Shown here: piece by piece, positions 15,224 to 24,754 of the stretch
Layout: the number at the start of each line of letters is the position of its first letter
Position numbering within the stretch: the stretch's first letter is position 1
Source: CAZNGF01 sp964572855
GTDB lineage: Bacteria; Bipolaricaulota; Bipolaricaulia; RBG-16-55-9; JAJCYT01
Reading direction: 5' to 3'
NCBI GenBank assembly: GCA_964572855.1
Contig: CAZNGF010000039.1
Coordinates: 1 to 26,453, forward strand
Length of the DNA: 26,453 nt
The notes under the pieces: model-generated
Seen by the model: only the letters and a program-made list of their open reading frames with translations
The model's database searches: none
What the model was told of the DNA's origin: nothing
Program-made: the position numbers and the translations under genes

Positions 15224-16807
15224 ATGCGCTTGCGTTCGCTCAGCTTGAAGTACAAGTTCATCATCCTGCTGGTGGGGTTTGCGGTCCTGCTGTCGGTGTC
15301 GTTCGGCTGGGTGACGCGGGATCGACTGGAGCAGGAGCTTTGGAATCAGTTCTACGGCCAGGGCAAGGACTGGGCCAACTCGCTGGGGGCCAAGGTCGAG
15401 GAAGGCGGTTCCGGCAGAGGGGACACCGGCTCGCTGGTGAGCGAAAACCCGCTGGAGGTGATCTCCAAGCTCAGAGAGGTGCTGGAGATCATGACCCAAA
15501 ACTCTTTGCAGAAGTACGCTTACTTCCAGCTCGTCGTGGGCGGGAACAAGCTCTGGACGCAGAACATCGCCGACCTCAACGAGACCTACCTGCTGCTGGA
15601 GTCCATGCCCACCTCGGCGTTCGAGATCCGGACGCTCGACGTGCCCGGGGAGATGGAGATCGTCGACTTCAAGCGCCCCCTGCCCTGCGGACCCAGCCTG
15701 GAGCAACCCGACGCGGAGGCTTCGGTCTGCCACGGCGTGAGCTACCTGCGGCTCGGGCTGTATCCGACCCAGGTCAAGCAGGAGCTGCAACAGGCCACGC
15801 TCATCATCGGGCTCATGACCGCCGGCTTCATCGCGACCGGCATCCTGGTGGCCTTCCTGCTCTACAAGCTCGTGCTGGGGCCGGTGGACGTGCTGACGGC
15901 CTCGGTCAAATCCTTCCGCCACGACCGCTACGTGCGCGCCTACATCCGCAGCGGCGACGAACTCCAGACGTTGGGCGACGAGTTCAACAAGATGGCCGCC
16001 ACCATCTCCGACTACGAGGGCCACCTAGAGCGCATCAACCAGCAGCTCTACAGCGCCAACCAGGTCAAGTCAGAATTCCTGGCCATCATGGGCCACGAGC
16101 TCAAGACCCCGCTGCACGCGATCCGCGGGTTCTCCCAACTGCTGCTCCAGAACGTCGAGGGCCCGCTCACCGGCGAGCAACGCCAGGACGTGGAGGCCAT
16201 CCTCGGCTCGGGCAACCACCTGCTCGAGCTCATCGACAACATTTTGCGCTTCTCCAAGCTCGAGGCCGGCGAGGAGACGCTGCACATCGAAACCGCCTAC
16301 GCCGACCAGCTCGTGCTGGAGGCCATGAACAGCGTGTCGTCGCTCGTGCGCGGCAAGGGCTTGGCGCTGGTCAACCAGACCCCGGCGATCCCCGTGCAGA
16401 CCGACGCCACCAAGCTGAAGCAGATCCTGATCAACCTGCTCTCCAACGCCATCAAATACACCCCGTCGGGCACGATCACGGTGGGGGCCGAGCCGCTGGA
16501 GGGCGAGGTGCGCTTTTCCGTGGCCGACACCGGCTTGGGCATCGCGCCCGAGGACGCCGAACGCGTGTTCGAGCCGTTTACGCAGCTCGACAGCTCCAAC
16601 ACGCGCGAGTCGGCGGGCATCGGGCTCGGCCTGGCCATCGTGAAGAAATACGTGGAGATGCACGGCGGGCGTGTGTGGTTCGAGGGCGTCCAGGGCGAGG
16701 GCTCGGTGTTCCACTTTACCCTGCCCGACCAGCCCGTCGCGCCTTCCGAAAACGGGGCGAGCGAAAACGGCGCCCGCGCGCTGCCGGCGGCGACCAAGGA
16801 GGACTGA
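15224..16807 (+). CDS. Membrane sensor histidine kinase
   Basis: A 527-residue kinase. Membrane helices lie at 11-31 and 193-215; between them a periplasmic sensor of about 160 residues contains Cys155 and Cys169 (C-H), perhaps a disulfide or metal/haem ligand pair. A HAMP linker is at 216-268. The dimerisation/phosphoacceptor domain has His291 in M-G-H-E-L-K-T-P-L-H-A-I. The ATPase domain has the N box L-L-S-N-A-I-K-Y-T (Asn408), D-T-G-L-G-I (435-440) and G-I-G-L-G-L-A-I-V (465-473), all intact. The signal is unknown. The regulator gene starts 5 bp after the stop, so they form one operon. Gene order kinase-then-regulator is the reverse of most phoPR-type pairs. Confidence 0.95.
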   Translation: MRLRSLSLKYKFIILLVGFAVLLSVSFGWVTRDRLEQELWNQFYGQGKDWANSLGAKVEEGGSGRGDTGSLVSENPLEVISKLREVLEIMTQNSLQKYAYFQLVVGGNKLWTQNIADLNETYLLLESMPTSAFEIRTLDVPGEMEIVDFKRPLPCGPSLEQPDAEASVCHGVSYLRLGLYPTQVKQELQQATLIIGLMTAGFIATGILVAFLLYKLVLGPVDVLTASVKSFRHDRYVRAYIRSGDELQTLGDEFNKMAATISDYEGHLERINQQLYSANQVKSEFLAIMGHELKTPLHAIRGFSQLLLQNVEGPLTGEQRQDVEAILGSGNHLLELIDNILRFSKLEAGEETLHIETAYADQLVLEAMNSVSSLVRGKGLALVNQTPAIPVQTDATKLKQILINLLSNAIKYTPSGTITVGAEPLEGEVRFSVADTGLGIAPEDAERVFEPFTQLDSSNTRESAGIGLGLAIVKKYVEMHGGRVWFEGVQGEGSVFHFTLPDQPVAPSENGASENGARALPAATKED

Positions 16808-16811
16808 CCCC

Positions 16812-17489
16812 ATGACCAAGATCTTAATCGTCGAGGACGACCCGCACTCGCGGCAGCTGCTCAAAAAATTCCTGGTGTCCAAGGCCTACGACGTGGTCGA
16901 GGCCGGCGACGGGGCCGAGGCGCTGAAGCAGTTCGAGGCCGAGTCGCCGAACCTGATCATGCTCGACGTCATGATGCCCAAGCTCGACGGCTGGGCCGTG
17001 CTGGAGCGCATCCGCGAGAGCAGCGACGTGCCGGTCATCATGCTCACGGTCAAGGACACGACCCAGGACAAGGTACGCGGCCTGGGCGGGGGCGTGGACG
17101 ACTACATCACCAAGCCGTTCGATCTTTTGGAGGTGGTGGCCCGCATCGAGGCCGTGCTGCGGCGCTACCACACCGAGGCGTCGTCCGTGATCCAGCTGCG
17201 GGACGTCTGCATCGACGACGAGCAGAAGAGCGTCCAGGTACGCGGTGAGTCCATGGACCTCTCGCCCAAGGAGTACGACCTGCTCAAGCTGCTGGCCAGC
17301 CGGCCCGGCAAGGTGTTCTCGCACCAGGAGATCCTGGAGGCCATCTGGCCCGACAGCCACTTCGCCTCCAGCGAGGACGTGAAAAAGTACATCTACCTGC
17401 TGCGCAACAAGATCGAGCGCGACGTCGAAAAGCCCGAGATCGTGCTCACCGTGCGCGGCTTCGGCTACAAGCTCGGGACGAGCGAGTAG
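16812..17489 (+). CDS. OmpR/PhoB-family response regulator
   Basis: A 225-residue transcription factor. The receiver domain (1-118) has the acidic pair Asp9/Asp10, the phosphoacceptor Asp52 in M-L-D-V-M-M-P, switch Thr79 and Lys101 in K-P-F. Residues about 128-222 are a winged-helix DNA-binding domain (L-S-P-K-E-Y-D-L-L-K-L-L, then V-R-G-F-G-Y-K-L). It is the partner of the upstream kinase. Start: ATG with AAGGAGG at 16796-16802, lying inside the end of the kinase gene; the frame is open further upstream, but that part is the shadow of the kinase. Its TAG stop forms part of the hairpin at 17489-17510. Confidence 0.96.
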   Translation: MTKILIVEDDPHSRQLLKKFLVSKAYDVVEAGDGAEALKQFEAESPNLIMLDVMMPKLDGWAVLERIRESSDVPVIMLTVKDTTQDKVRGLGGGVDDYITKPFDLLEVVARIEAVLRRYHTEASSVIQLRDVCIDDEQKSVQVRGESMDLSPKEYDLLKLLASRPGKVFSHQEILEAIWPDSHFASSEDVKKYIYLLRNKIERDVEKPEIVLTVRGFGYKLGTSE

Positions 17490-17510
17490 GGGCGCTTCGC
17501 CAAGCGCCCC
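17489..17510. terminator. Hairpin between convergent regulator and aldolase genes
   Basis: GGGGCGCTT (17489-17497) and AAGCGCCCC (17502-17510) form a 9-bp stem with loop CGCC. It serves both convergent genes (stops at 17489 and 17517). There is no U-tract. The TAGGGGCGC start resembles the palindrome family at 24729 and 19823, and the regulator's TAG stop is its first three bases. Confidence 0.6.
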
Positions 17511-17516
17511 CACTGT

Positions 17517-18440
17517 TTAGTCTATCTCGCCCTTGTAAATCCCCATGATCGTCTGCAGGAACTGGACGGCCTCGGTCTTGGGGCGCTGGAAGCTGTTGCG
17601 GCCGATGATCGAGCCAAAGCCCCCGCCGTCGCGGATGGCGCGCGCCTGGTCGAAGACTGCCTCGTCGCCCTTCTTGCCGCCGCCCGAGAAGATCACGATG
17701 CGCCGGCCGTTGAACGCGCTCTGCACCACGTGGCGCACGCGCTCGTCCAGCGTCTCGCGCGGGATGTTCTCGGCCTCGTAGACCTTGCGCGCGGCGTCAA
17801 CCTCCAGGTGGGCGCTGGGCAGCTTGACCTTGATGACGTGCGCCCCCAGTTGCGCGGCGATCTGGGCGGCGTAGGCCACCACGTCGAGGCCGGTCTCGCC
17901 CTCCTTGCTCAGCTCCCCCCCGCGCGGGTAGGACCAGACCACGACGGCCAGCCCGGCGGCTTTGGCGGCTCGGGTGAGCTCGCGCAGTTGTTCGTAGAGG
18001 AAGCGGCGCTCGAGCGTGCCCGGGTAGATCGTGTAGCCGATGCCGACGCACCCCAGGCGCAGGGCGTCCTCGACCGCCGCGGTCTGGGCGCCCATGGGGT
18101 TCTTCTCGCCGTGCAGCGAGTCGTGGTTGTTGAGTTTCAAAATGAGCGGGATCTCGCCGGCGAACTCGGCGGCGCCGGCCTCCAGAAAGCCCAGCGGCGC
18201 GGCGTAGGCGTTGCAGCCCGCTTCGATGGCCAGGTGGAAGTGGTAGTGCGGGTCGTAGCCGGCCGGGTTGGGCGCGAAGCTGCGGCCCGGCCCGTGCTCG
18301 AAGCCCTGGTCCACCGGCAGGATCACGAGCTTGCCGGTCCCCGCAAGCGTGCCGTGGTTGAGCAGGCGCGCCAGGTTGGTCAACACACCCGGGTTCTCGC
18401 CGGCGTAGTGGGCCAGAATCGTGCGGACGGTGTCGTTCAT
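17517..18440 (-). CDS. Fructose-bisphosphate aldolase, class I, FbaB/DhnA type
   Basis: A 307-residue TIM-barrel enzyme that splits fructose 1,6-bisphosphate into glyceraldehyde 3-phosphate and dihydroxyacetone phosphate by a Schiff base. Seen: L-V-I-L-P-V-D-Q-G-F-E-H-G near the start (Asp44, active-site region), F-A-P-N-P, V-V-W-S-Y-P-R-G-G-E, the candidate Schiff-base Lys204 in V-I-K-V-K-L-P, I-F-S-G-G-G-K-K-G (phosphate site), and S-I-I-G-R-N-S-F-Q-R-P near the end. The match to E. coli FbaB is close, and the type is shared with archaea. The ATG has AAAGGAG 10 nt upstream. Divergent from the PPi-type phosphofructokinase gene, which makes its substrate. Confidence 0.95.
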   Translation of the reverse strand: MNDTVRTILAHYAGENPGVLTNLARLLNHGTLAGTGKLVILPVDQGFEHGPGRSFAPNPAGYDPHYHFHLAIEAGCNAYAAPLGFLEAGAAEFAGEIPLILKLNNHDSLHGEKNPMGAQTAAVEDALRLGCVGIGYTIYPGTLERRFLYEQLRELTRAAKAAGLAVVVWSYPRGGELSKEGETGLDVVAYAAQIAAQLGAHVIKVKLPSAHLEVDAARKVYEAENIPRETLDERVRHVVQSAFNGRRIVIFSGGGKKGDEAVFDQARAIRDGGGFGSIIGRNSFQRPKTEAVQFLQTIMGIYKGEID

Positions 18441-18481
18441 GGGAAAATCGCTCCTTTCACTGATGCGTCCTCGACGGGGGC

Positions 18482-18551
18482 ATTGTACTCACCGCCCCCG
18501 GCGAATCACATGACGCACGCCCTTGAAGCCGTGCGGGGAGGCGCTTAAGCT
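18482..18551. promoter_or_regulatory. Weak divergent promoter candidates for aldolase and phosphofructokinase
   Basis: Minus strand: TACAAT (18482-18487) about 40 bp before the aldolase ATG, without a clear -35. Plus strand: TTGAAG (18523-18528), 17 bp, TAAGCT (18546-18551), about 32 bp before the phosphofructokinase ATG. Both are below consensus, so an activator may be involved. Confidence 0.3.
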
Positions 18552-18583
18552 AACCGCAATCAAGCGAGATACGGGAGCAAACC

Positions 18584-19795
18584 ATGGCCAACGTGAAGAA
18601 GCGCAAAGGCGTCATCGGCATCCTCACCGGCGGGGGCGACGTGCCGGGACTCAACCCGGCCATCCGCGCCGTGACCGTGCGCGCGCTGCGCGAGGGCTAC
18701 GACGTGGTGGGCATCCGGCGCGGCTGGGCCGGGGCCATCGATCTGGTCCGGGACAAGAAGGCCGACAACGCGAACTGTTACCAGTTCCTCACCGAGCCGC
18801 TGGTCAACCGTGCGGGCCGCACGGGCGGGACGTTCCTGCACACCTCGCGCACGCGCCCGAGCCACGTCAAAAAGGATGACGTGCCCGAGCACCTGCAGGA
18901 CGACTACGCCGACGAGCTCAACGACCTCACGCCCGAGGTGCTCAAGAACCTCGAATTCCTGGGAATCGACGCCATCATCCCCATCGGCGGCGACGACACG
19001 CTCAGCTACGGGGTGCACCTGTACAAGCAGGGCGTCAAGGTGGTGGCCATCCCCAAGACGATGGACAACGACGTGCCCGGCACGGACTACTGCATCGGCT
19101 TCAGCACGTGCGTGAGCCGCACCATCGAGCTCACCAACCGGCTGCGCACCTCGGCCGGCTCGCACGAGCGCTTCCTGGTGATCGAGGTGTTCGGCCGCTA
19201 CGCGGGCTTCACGGCCATGCTGCCCACCATGGCCGGGGCGGCCAACCGCTGCGTCATCCCCGAGCACCGCTTCGACATCGAGCGCCTCACCGAGCTGTTG
19301 TGCGAGGACCGCGCCAAAAACCCCAGCAAGTACGCCATCGCCCTGGTCTCGGAGGGCGCGCTGTTCGAGGGCGGCGAGATGGTGTTCGAGAGCGCGACCA
19401 CCGACGCCTACGGCCACAAGAAGCTGGGCGGCATCGGCGACCTCGTCTCTGCCGAGCTCAAAGACCGTTCGGCCAAGTACAACGGGGGCAAGGCCGTCAA
19501 CATCATCAACCAGCGCCTGGGGTACCTGGTGCGCGGCGGCGACCCGGACGCCATCGACTCCATCGTGCCGATGGCCTACGGCAACCTCGCGCTGGATCTC
19601 TTGCTGAGCGGCGTGCACGGCCGGCTCGTGGTCCTGAAGAACGGCCGCTACGACAACGTGCCCATCGACGTGGTCACCAGCAAGAAGAAGTTCGTCCACG
19701 TGGCCGAGCACTACGACACCGAGCGCTACCACCCCTTCTACGGCAGCTTCGAGATGAAGCCGCTCTTCATCATGACCAGCGAGGAGCGGGGATAG
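18584..19795 (+). CDS. Phosphofructokinase, PPi-dependent type
   Basis: A 403-residue enzyme interconverting fructose 6-phosphate and fructose 1,6-bisphosphate. Motifs: G-G-G-D-V-P-G-L-N at 16-24, G-G-D-D-T at 135-139, P-K-T-M-D-N-D at 157-163, and E-V-F-G-R-Y-A-G-F at 201-209. In this superfamily Asp in place of the second Gly of G-G-D-G, together with Lys in P-K-T, marks pyrophosphate use; the ATP enzymes have G-G-D-G-S and Gly in place of the Lys. The reaction would be reversible and serve glycolysis and gluconeogenesis. ATG 18584 has GGGAG just upstream. Divergent from fbaB and convergent with a tandem, ATP-type phosphofructokinase gene. Confidence 0.92.
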   Translation: MANVKKRKGVIGILTGGGDVPGLNPAIRAVTVRALREGYDVVGIRRGWAGAIDLVRDKKADNANCYQFLTEPLVNRAGRTGGTFLHTSRTRPSHVKKDDVPEHLQDDYADELNDLTPEVLKNLEFLGIDAIIPIGGDDTLSYGVHLYKQGVKVVAIPKTMDNDVPGTDYCIGFSTCVSRTIELTNRLRTSAGSHERFLVIEVFGRYAGFTAMLPTMAGAANRCVIPEHRFDIERLTELLCEDRAKNPSKYAIALVSEGALFEGGEMVFESATTDAYGHKKLGGIGDLVSAELKDRSAKYNGGKAVNIINQRLGYLVRGGDPDAIDSIVPMAYGNLALDLLLSGVHGRLVVLKNGRYDNVPIDVVTSKKKFVHVAEHYDTERYHPFYGSFEMKPLFIMTSEERG

Positions 19796-19822
19796 GTCCC
19801 ATTACACCGCCATGATAGCACC

Positions 19823-19852
19823 TGTAGGGACGCACGGCCGTGCGTCCCTACA
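19823..19852. repeat. Perfect 30-bp palindrome, TGTAGGGACGCACGG family
   Basis: TGTAGGGACGCACGG (19823-19837) is followed directly by its exact reverse complement. It lies 27 bp after the PPi-phosphofructokinase stop, between convergent genes. It differs from the palindrome at 24729 by one base per arm plus two added outer pairs, with the change compensated on the other arm. Confidence 0.85.
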
Positions 19853-19885
19853 ATAGCGATACGTTCCGTTTCGCTTCAACCAAAT

Positions 19886-19902
19886 GGCAGGCACAGCCTG
19901 CC
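19886..19902. terminator. Hairpin downstream of the two phosphofructokinase genes
   Basis: GGCAGGC (19886-19892), loop ACA, GCCTGCC (19896-19902), followed by CTACTGT on the plus strand. It is 14 bp beyond the stop of the minus-strand gene, so with the neighbouring palindrome it could stop both convergent transcripts. No U-tract. Confidence 0.5.
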
Positions 19903-19916
19903 CTACTGTCGCTGCC

Positions 19917-22169
<2,253 letters not shown>

Positions 22170-22199
22170 ATGCCCCCCGCTCGCGGCCGAATTGCCCAC

Positions 22200-22227
22200 A
22201 CCATACCAACTGGGGCCACGCCGTCAA
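22200..22227 (-). promoter_or_regulatory. Promoter of the tandem phosphofructokinase
   Basis: On the minus strand TTGACG (22222-22227), 16 bp, TATGGT (22200-22205). The start near 22193 gives a leader of about 24 nt to ATG 22169, with GGGGGG close before the ATG. Confidence 0.5.
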
Positions 22228-22343
22228 AGGGCGCGGCCCCAAGCCGGGCCCGGGCGCAAAATGTCGTCCAGGCCCTAGACAGGCCCTCCCGAGTGTGATG
22301 AAATGGACGGAGACCAAACCTGTATAGCCTCAGGAGGTGGGGT

Positions 22344-22817
22344 GTGCGAGCTACGCTGATCATCGCAAGCGCGATCGCTATCTTACTGTTGAGCAGCGCC
22401 ACGGCCGAGGCCGTGCCGGCGCGCGAATGGGGGTTCAGTGTCTCGACCAACTTCGCGAGCCTGCTGCCCATCGGCCTGCTACAAGAATTGGCGGCCGCGC
22501 CCGTGCTGGTGGGGGCCGGGGGGTACGGCCGTTTCGAGTGGATCTGGGGGCTGCACGCGCGCCCCTGGGCACAGTTCTTCCCGTCCGACGACCGCAACCG
22601 CTTCATGGGCGGCTTCGACCTGCTCTGGGGGAACCCGGTCCACGCGCCGGCGCTCACCTACGTGGGCTTCGGCGTGACCGTGACCGACTTCCTGCCGCTG
22701 CCGATCACGAACTTCGTGCTGGGTTACGAGACCGGACGGGAGGTGTGCAACTTCCACTTCGAGACGCGTTTCCTGTTCATCACGAGCTTTTCGGCGGGCT
22801 GGGGGTGCGGGTTCTAG
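22344..22817 (+). CDS. Small exported protein, beta-barrel-like
   Basis: A 157-residue protein. A signal peptide covers 1-23 (M-R-A-T-L, hydrophobic core, A-T-A-E-A before V-P-A). The mature 134 residues consist of aromatic-rich alternating strands (Y-G-R-F-E-W-I-W-G, T-Y-V-G-F-G-V-T-V-T, H-F-E-T-R-F-L-F-I) and end in G-W-G-C-G-F, the C-terminal Phe typical of outer-membrane barrels. Two cysteines, one near the end, may be bridged. No family is recognised; the size would allow an 8-strand barrel at most. The GTG start has an ideal AGGAGG 6 nt upstream. No clear promoter is seen. It is followed by a strong hairpin. Confidence 0.78.
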   Translation: MRATLIIASAIAILLLSSATAEAVPAREWGFSVSTNFASLLPIGLLQELAAAPVLVGAGGYGRFEWIWGLHARPWAQFFPSDDRNRFMGGFDLLWGNPVHAPALTYVGFGVTVTDFLPLPITNFVLGYETGREVCNFHFETRFLFITSFSAGWGCGF

Positions 22818-22874
22818 CCGGGCCCGTCGCCGCGGGCCGTCTTGAACAATCTCCCCTTGGAGTCATCCGTTCAT

Positions 22875-22905
22875 CGAAGCGGGGCGGTTGGTCCGCCCCG
22901 CTTCG
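22875..22905 (+). terminator. GC-rich hairpin after the barrel-like gene
   Basis: CGAAGCGGGGCGG (22875-22887), loop TTGGT, and the perfectly paired right arm (22893-22905): a 13-bp stem 57 bp after the stop and before the pus10 promoter. It lacks a U-tract, but its position and strength suggest termination. Confidence 0.6.
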
Positions 22906-22921
22906 CCCGTCTTCCCCCCAC

Positions 22922-22949
22922 ATGACAACCGGCCGCGCGCCCCTATAAT
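22922..22949 (+). promoter_or_regulatory. Promoter giving a leaderless pus10 mRNA
   Basis: ATGACA (22922-22927), 16 bp, TATAAT (22944-22949, perfect). The expected first base is 22956-22958 and the ATG is at 22958. No Shine-Dalgarno is present. Confidence 0.6.
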
Positions 22950-22957
22950 CGGTCCCC

Positions 22958-24196
22958 ATGTCGATCCTGGACCAAGCTGGCCGCTTGCTGGCCGAAAAGG
23001 CCCTGTGCGACGCGTGTCTGGGGCGGCAGTTCGCGCGGCTGAGCCACGGGCTCAGCAACGCCGAACGCGGCCGCGCGCTGCGCGTGGCGCTGGGGCTGGC
23101 GCGGGACGAGCCCCTGAGCCCGCCCGAGCTCTGCGAGCTCTGCATTAATTACTTCGAGCGCGCGGCCGACTGGGCCCAACGCGGGATCACAGCGCTGGCC
23201 GGCTTCGAGTTCGAGCGCTACCTGGTGGGGACCAAGCCGCCGGGCTTCCTGGTCGAGGCCGAGGCGGCGCTGCGCGCCGAACTCGCAATCGAAACGGGCG
23301 AGCCCTGGAAGCAGGCCTACAACCGCGCCGTGGGGCGGCACTTCGACGCGCTGGCTCAGGAGGCGCTCGGCCGGCCCGTGCGCGTCGACTTCCGCGACCC
23401 CGAGGTGCTGCTCACGGTCGACCTCGTCTGGGAACGGGTGTCGGTGCAGGTCCACCCGCTCTACGTCTTCGGGCGCTACCGCAAGCTCGCCCGCGGCCTC
23501 CCGCAGACCCACTGGCCCTGTCGCCGCTGCCGCGGGCGCGGGTGCGCAAGCTGCGGCGGGACGGGGGCGCAGTATCCCGAGAGCGTCGAATCCCTGCTGG
23601 GTGAGCCGCTCCGCGCGCTGTGCGAGGGCGAGGGGGTGACGCTGCACGGCGCCGGGCGCGAGGACATCGACGCGCTCATGCTCGGCTCGGGCCGGCCGTT
23701 CGTGCTGGAAGTGAAACGGCCGCGCAAGCGCGCGCTCGACTGGGACGAAGCGGCGACGGCGGTCAACGCCGCCGCCGCGGGCAAGGTCGAGGTGGCCGGC
23801 CTGCAACCCGTCACGGGGGGCGCGGTGGGCCGGGTGAAGGAGGCCGAAGCCCGCAAGCGCTACCGGGCCCGGGTGGCCTTCGACGCGCCGGTCGGGGCCG
23901 AGGCGTTTCAAGCGGCGCTCGAGGCACTGGTCGGGCGGGTCGAGCAGCGCACGCCACAGCGCGTGGCGCACCGCCGCGCCGACCTCGTGCGCGAGCGCGA
24001 GGTGTTCGAGATCCGCGGCGAACTGCTTGCCCCCCAACGCGCCGAGGTCACGCTCGAGGGGGCCGGCGGGCTCTACGTCAAGGAGCTGATCTCGGGGGAC
24101 GCGGGCCGCACCACGCCGAGCCTGGCCGGGCTGCTGGGGGTCGACGCGCGCGTGACCGAGCTGGACGTGCTGGACGTGATCGGCACGTTCTTGTAA
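22958..24196 (+). CDS. tRNA pseudouridine synthase Pus10, archaeal type
   Basis: A 412-residue enzyme that makes pseudouridine at position 54 and/or 55 of the tRNA T-loop. An N-terminal RNA-binding domain carries a Cys4 zinc site (C17-x2-C20 and C59-x2-C62). A second zinc knuckle lies in the catalytic part: C188-R-R-C191-R-G-R-G-C196-A-S-C199, followed by Y-P-E-S-V-E-S-L, as in archaeal Pus10. The catalytic Asp is probably Asp236 in G-R-E-D-I-D-A-L-M-L-G. It ends in D-V-I-G-T-F-L. Bacteria normally use TruB for this position, so Pus10 here suggests transfer from archaea or an ancient retention. Strong -10 box immediately upstream; likely leaderless. Confidence 0.94.
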   Translation: MSILDQAGRLLAEKALCDACLGRQFARLSHGLSNAERGRALRVALGLARDEPLSPPELCELCINYFERAADWAQRGITALAGFEFERYLVGTKPPGFLVEAEAALRAELAIETGEPWKQAYNRAVGRHFDALAQEALGRPVRVDFRDPEVLLTVDLVWERVSVQVHPLYVFGRYRKLARGLPQTHWPCRRCRGRGCASCGGTGAQYPESVESLLGEPLRALCEGEGVTLHGAGREDIDALMLGSGRPFVLEVKRPRKRALDWDEAATAVNAAAAGKVEVAGLQPVTGGAVGRVKEAEARKRYRARVAFDAPVGAEAFQAALEALVGRVEQRTPQRVAHRRADLVREREVFEIRGELLAPQRAEVTLEGAGGLYVKELISGDAGRTTPSLAGLLGVDARVTELDVLDVIGTFL

Positions 24197-24219
24197 CGCC
24201 CGTCACCCCCGGCTAGAAT
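24191..24219 (+). promoter_or_regulatory. Promoter of the small lipoprotein gene
   Basis: TTGTAA (24191-24196), overlapping the pus10 stop codon, 17 bp, then TAGAAT (24214-24219). The start near 24226 gives a leader of about 30 nt holding CGGAGG (24241-24246). Confidence 0.6.
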
Positions 24220-24255
24220 GACGGGGATTCCCTGGATCAACGGAGGTTTTCGACC

Positions 24256-24708
24256 GTGCACACGTTTCACAAGCTGAAACTGGTCGCCCTGCTGGCGACG
24301 CTGGCCCTGGGCCTGAGCGGCTGCGCGCTGCTGGAGATGTTCAACCCGCCCGAGCCCGTCGACCCCGCGACCGAGTTCGTCGAGAACGAGCTCATGAGCT
24401 ACACCCGCACGACCCTGCCCGAGGTGGGTCAGGGCAAGTCGTTTACGGTGCAGGTCGTGGCCGTGGCCAAGGCCGAGCTGCAGCTGTTTGCGGTCTCGGA
24501 GACCGTGCCCGAGGGCTTTACGGTCGTAGCCGGCGAGACGACGCGCTTCCTCTCCGACGCCGCCCCCGACGAGCAGATCGAGCTCAACTACACGCTCAAG
24601 GCCGGCTCCCAGCGCGGCGACTTTGCCATCGAGGGGTTCGCGCGCGGCCTGCCGGCCGGCGCGGAGAGCGTCCAACTCGAGCTGAGCTCGCCGCTCAAGG
24701 TCCGCTAA
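24256..24708 (+). CDS. Small lipoprotein of unknown function
   Basis: A 150-residue protein. Residues 1-22 are a lipoprotein signal peptide (H-K-L-K, a Leu/Ala core, G-L-S-G) with lipidated Cys23. The mature part has a short linker rich in Pro and Glu, then about 100 residues of beta-sandwich-like sequence (F-T-V-Q-V-V-A-V-A, S-E-T-V-P-E-G-F-T-V-V-A-G, I-E-L-N-Y-T-L-K-A-G). The E-x-V-P-E-G-F-x-V stretch recalls the DUF11/NEW3-like domains of surface proteins, but the similarity is too short to name. The GTG start has CGGAGG 9 nt upstream. It has its own promoter and ends convergent with the PhoU-like gene, with a palindrome between them. Confidence 0.82.
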   Translation: MHTFHKLKLVALLATLALGLSGCALLEMFNPPEPVDPATEFVENELMSYTRTTLPEVGQGKSFTVQVVAVAKAELQLFAVSETVPEGFTVVAGETTRFLSDAAPDEQIELNYTLKAGSQRGDFAIEGFARGLPAGAESVQLELSSPLKVR

Positions 24709-24728
24709 CCCCAGCGTTCATTCGGTTG

Positions 24729-24754
24729 TAGGGGCGCACGGCCGTGCGCCCCTA
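24729..24754. repeat. Perfect 26-bp palindrome, TAGGGGCGCACGG family
   Basis: TAGGGGCGCACGG (24729-24741) is followed directly by its exact reverse complement. On the minus strand its first three bases, 24754-24752, are the TAG stop codon of the PhoU-like gene. It lies 20 bp after the convergent lipoprotein gene, where a bidirectional terminator would be expected. Confidence 0.85.
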
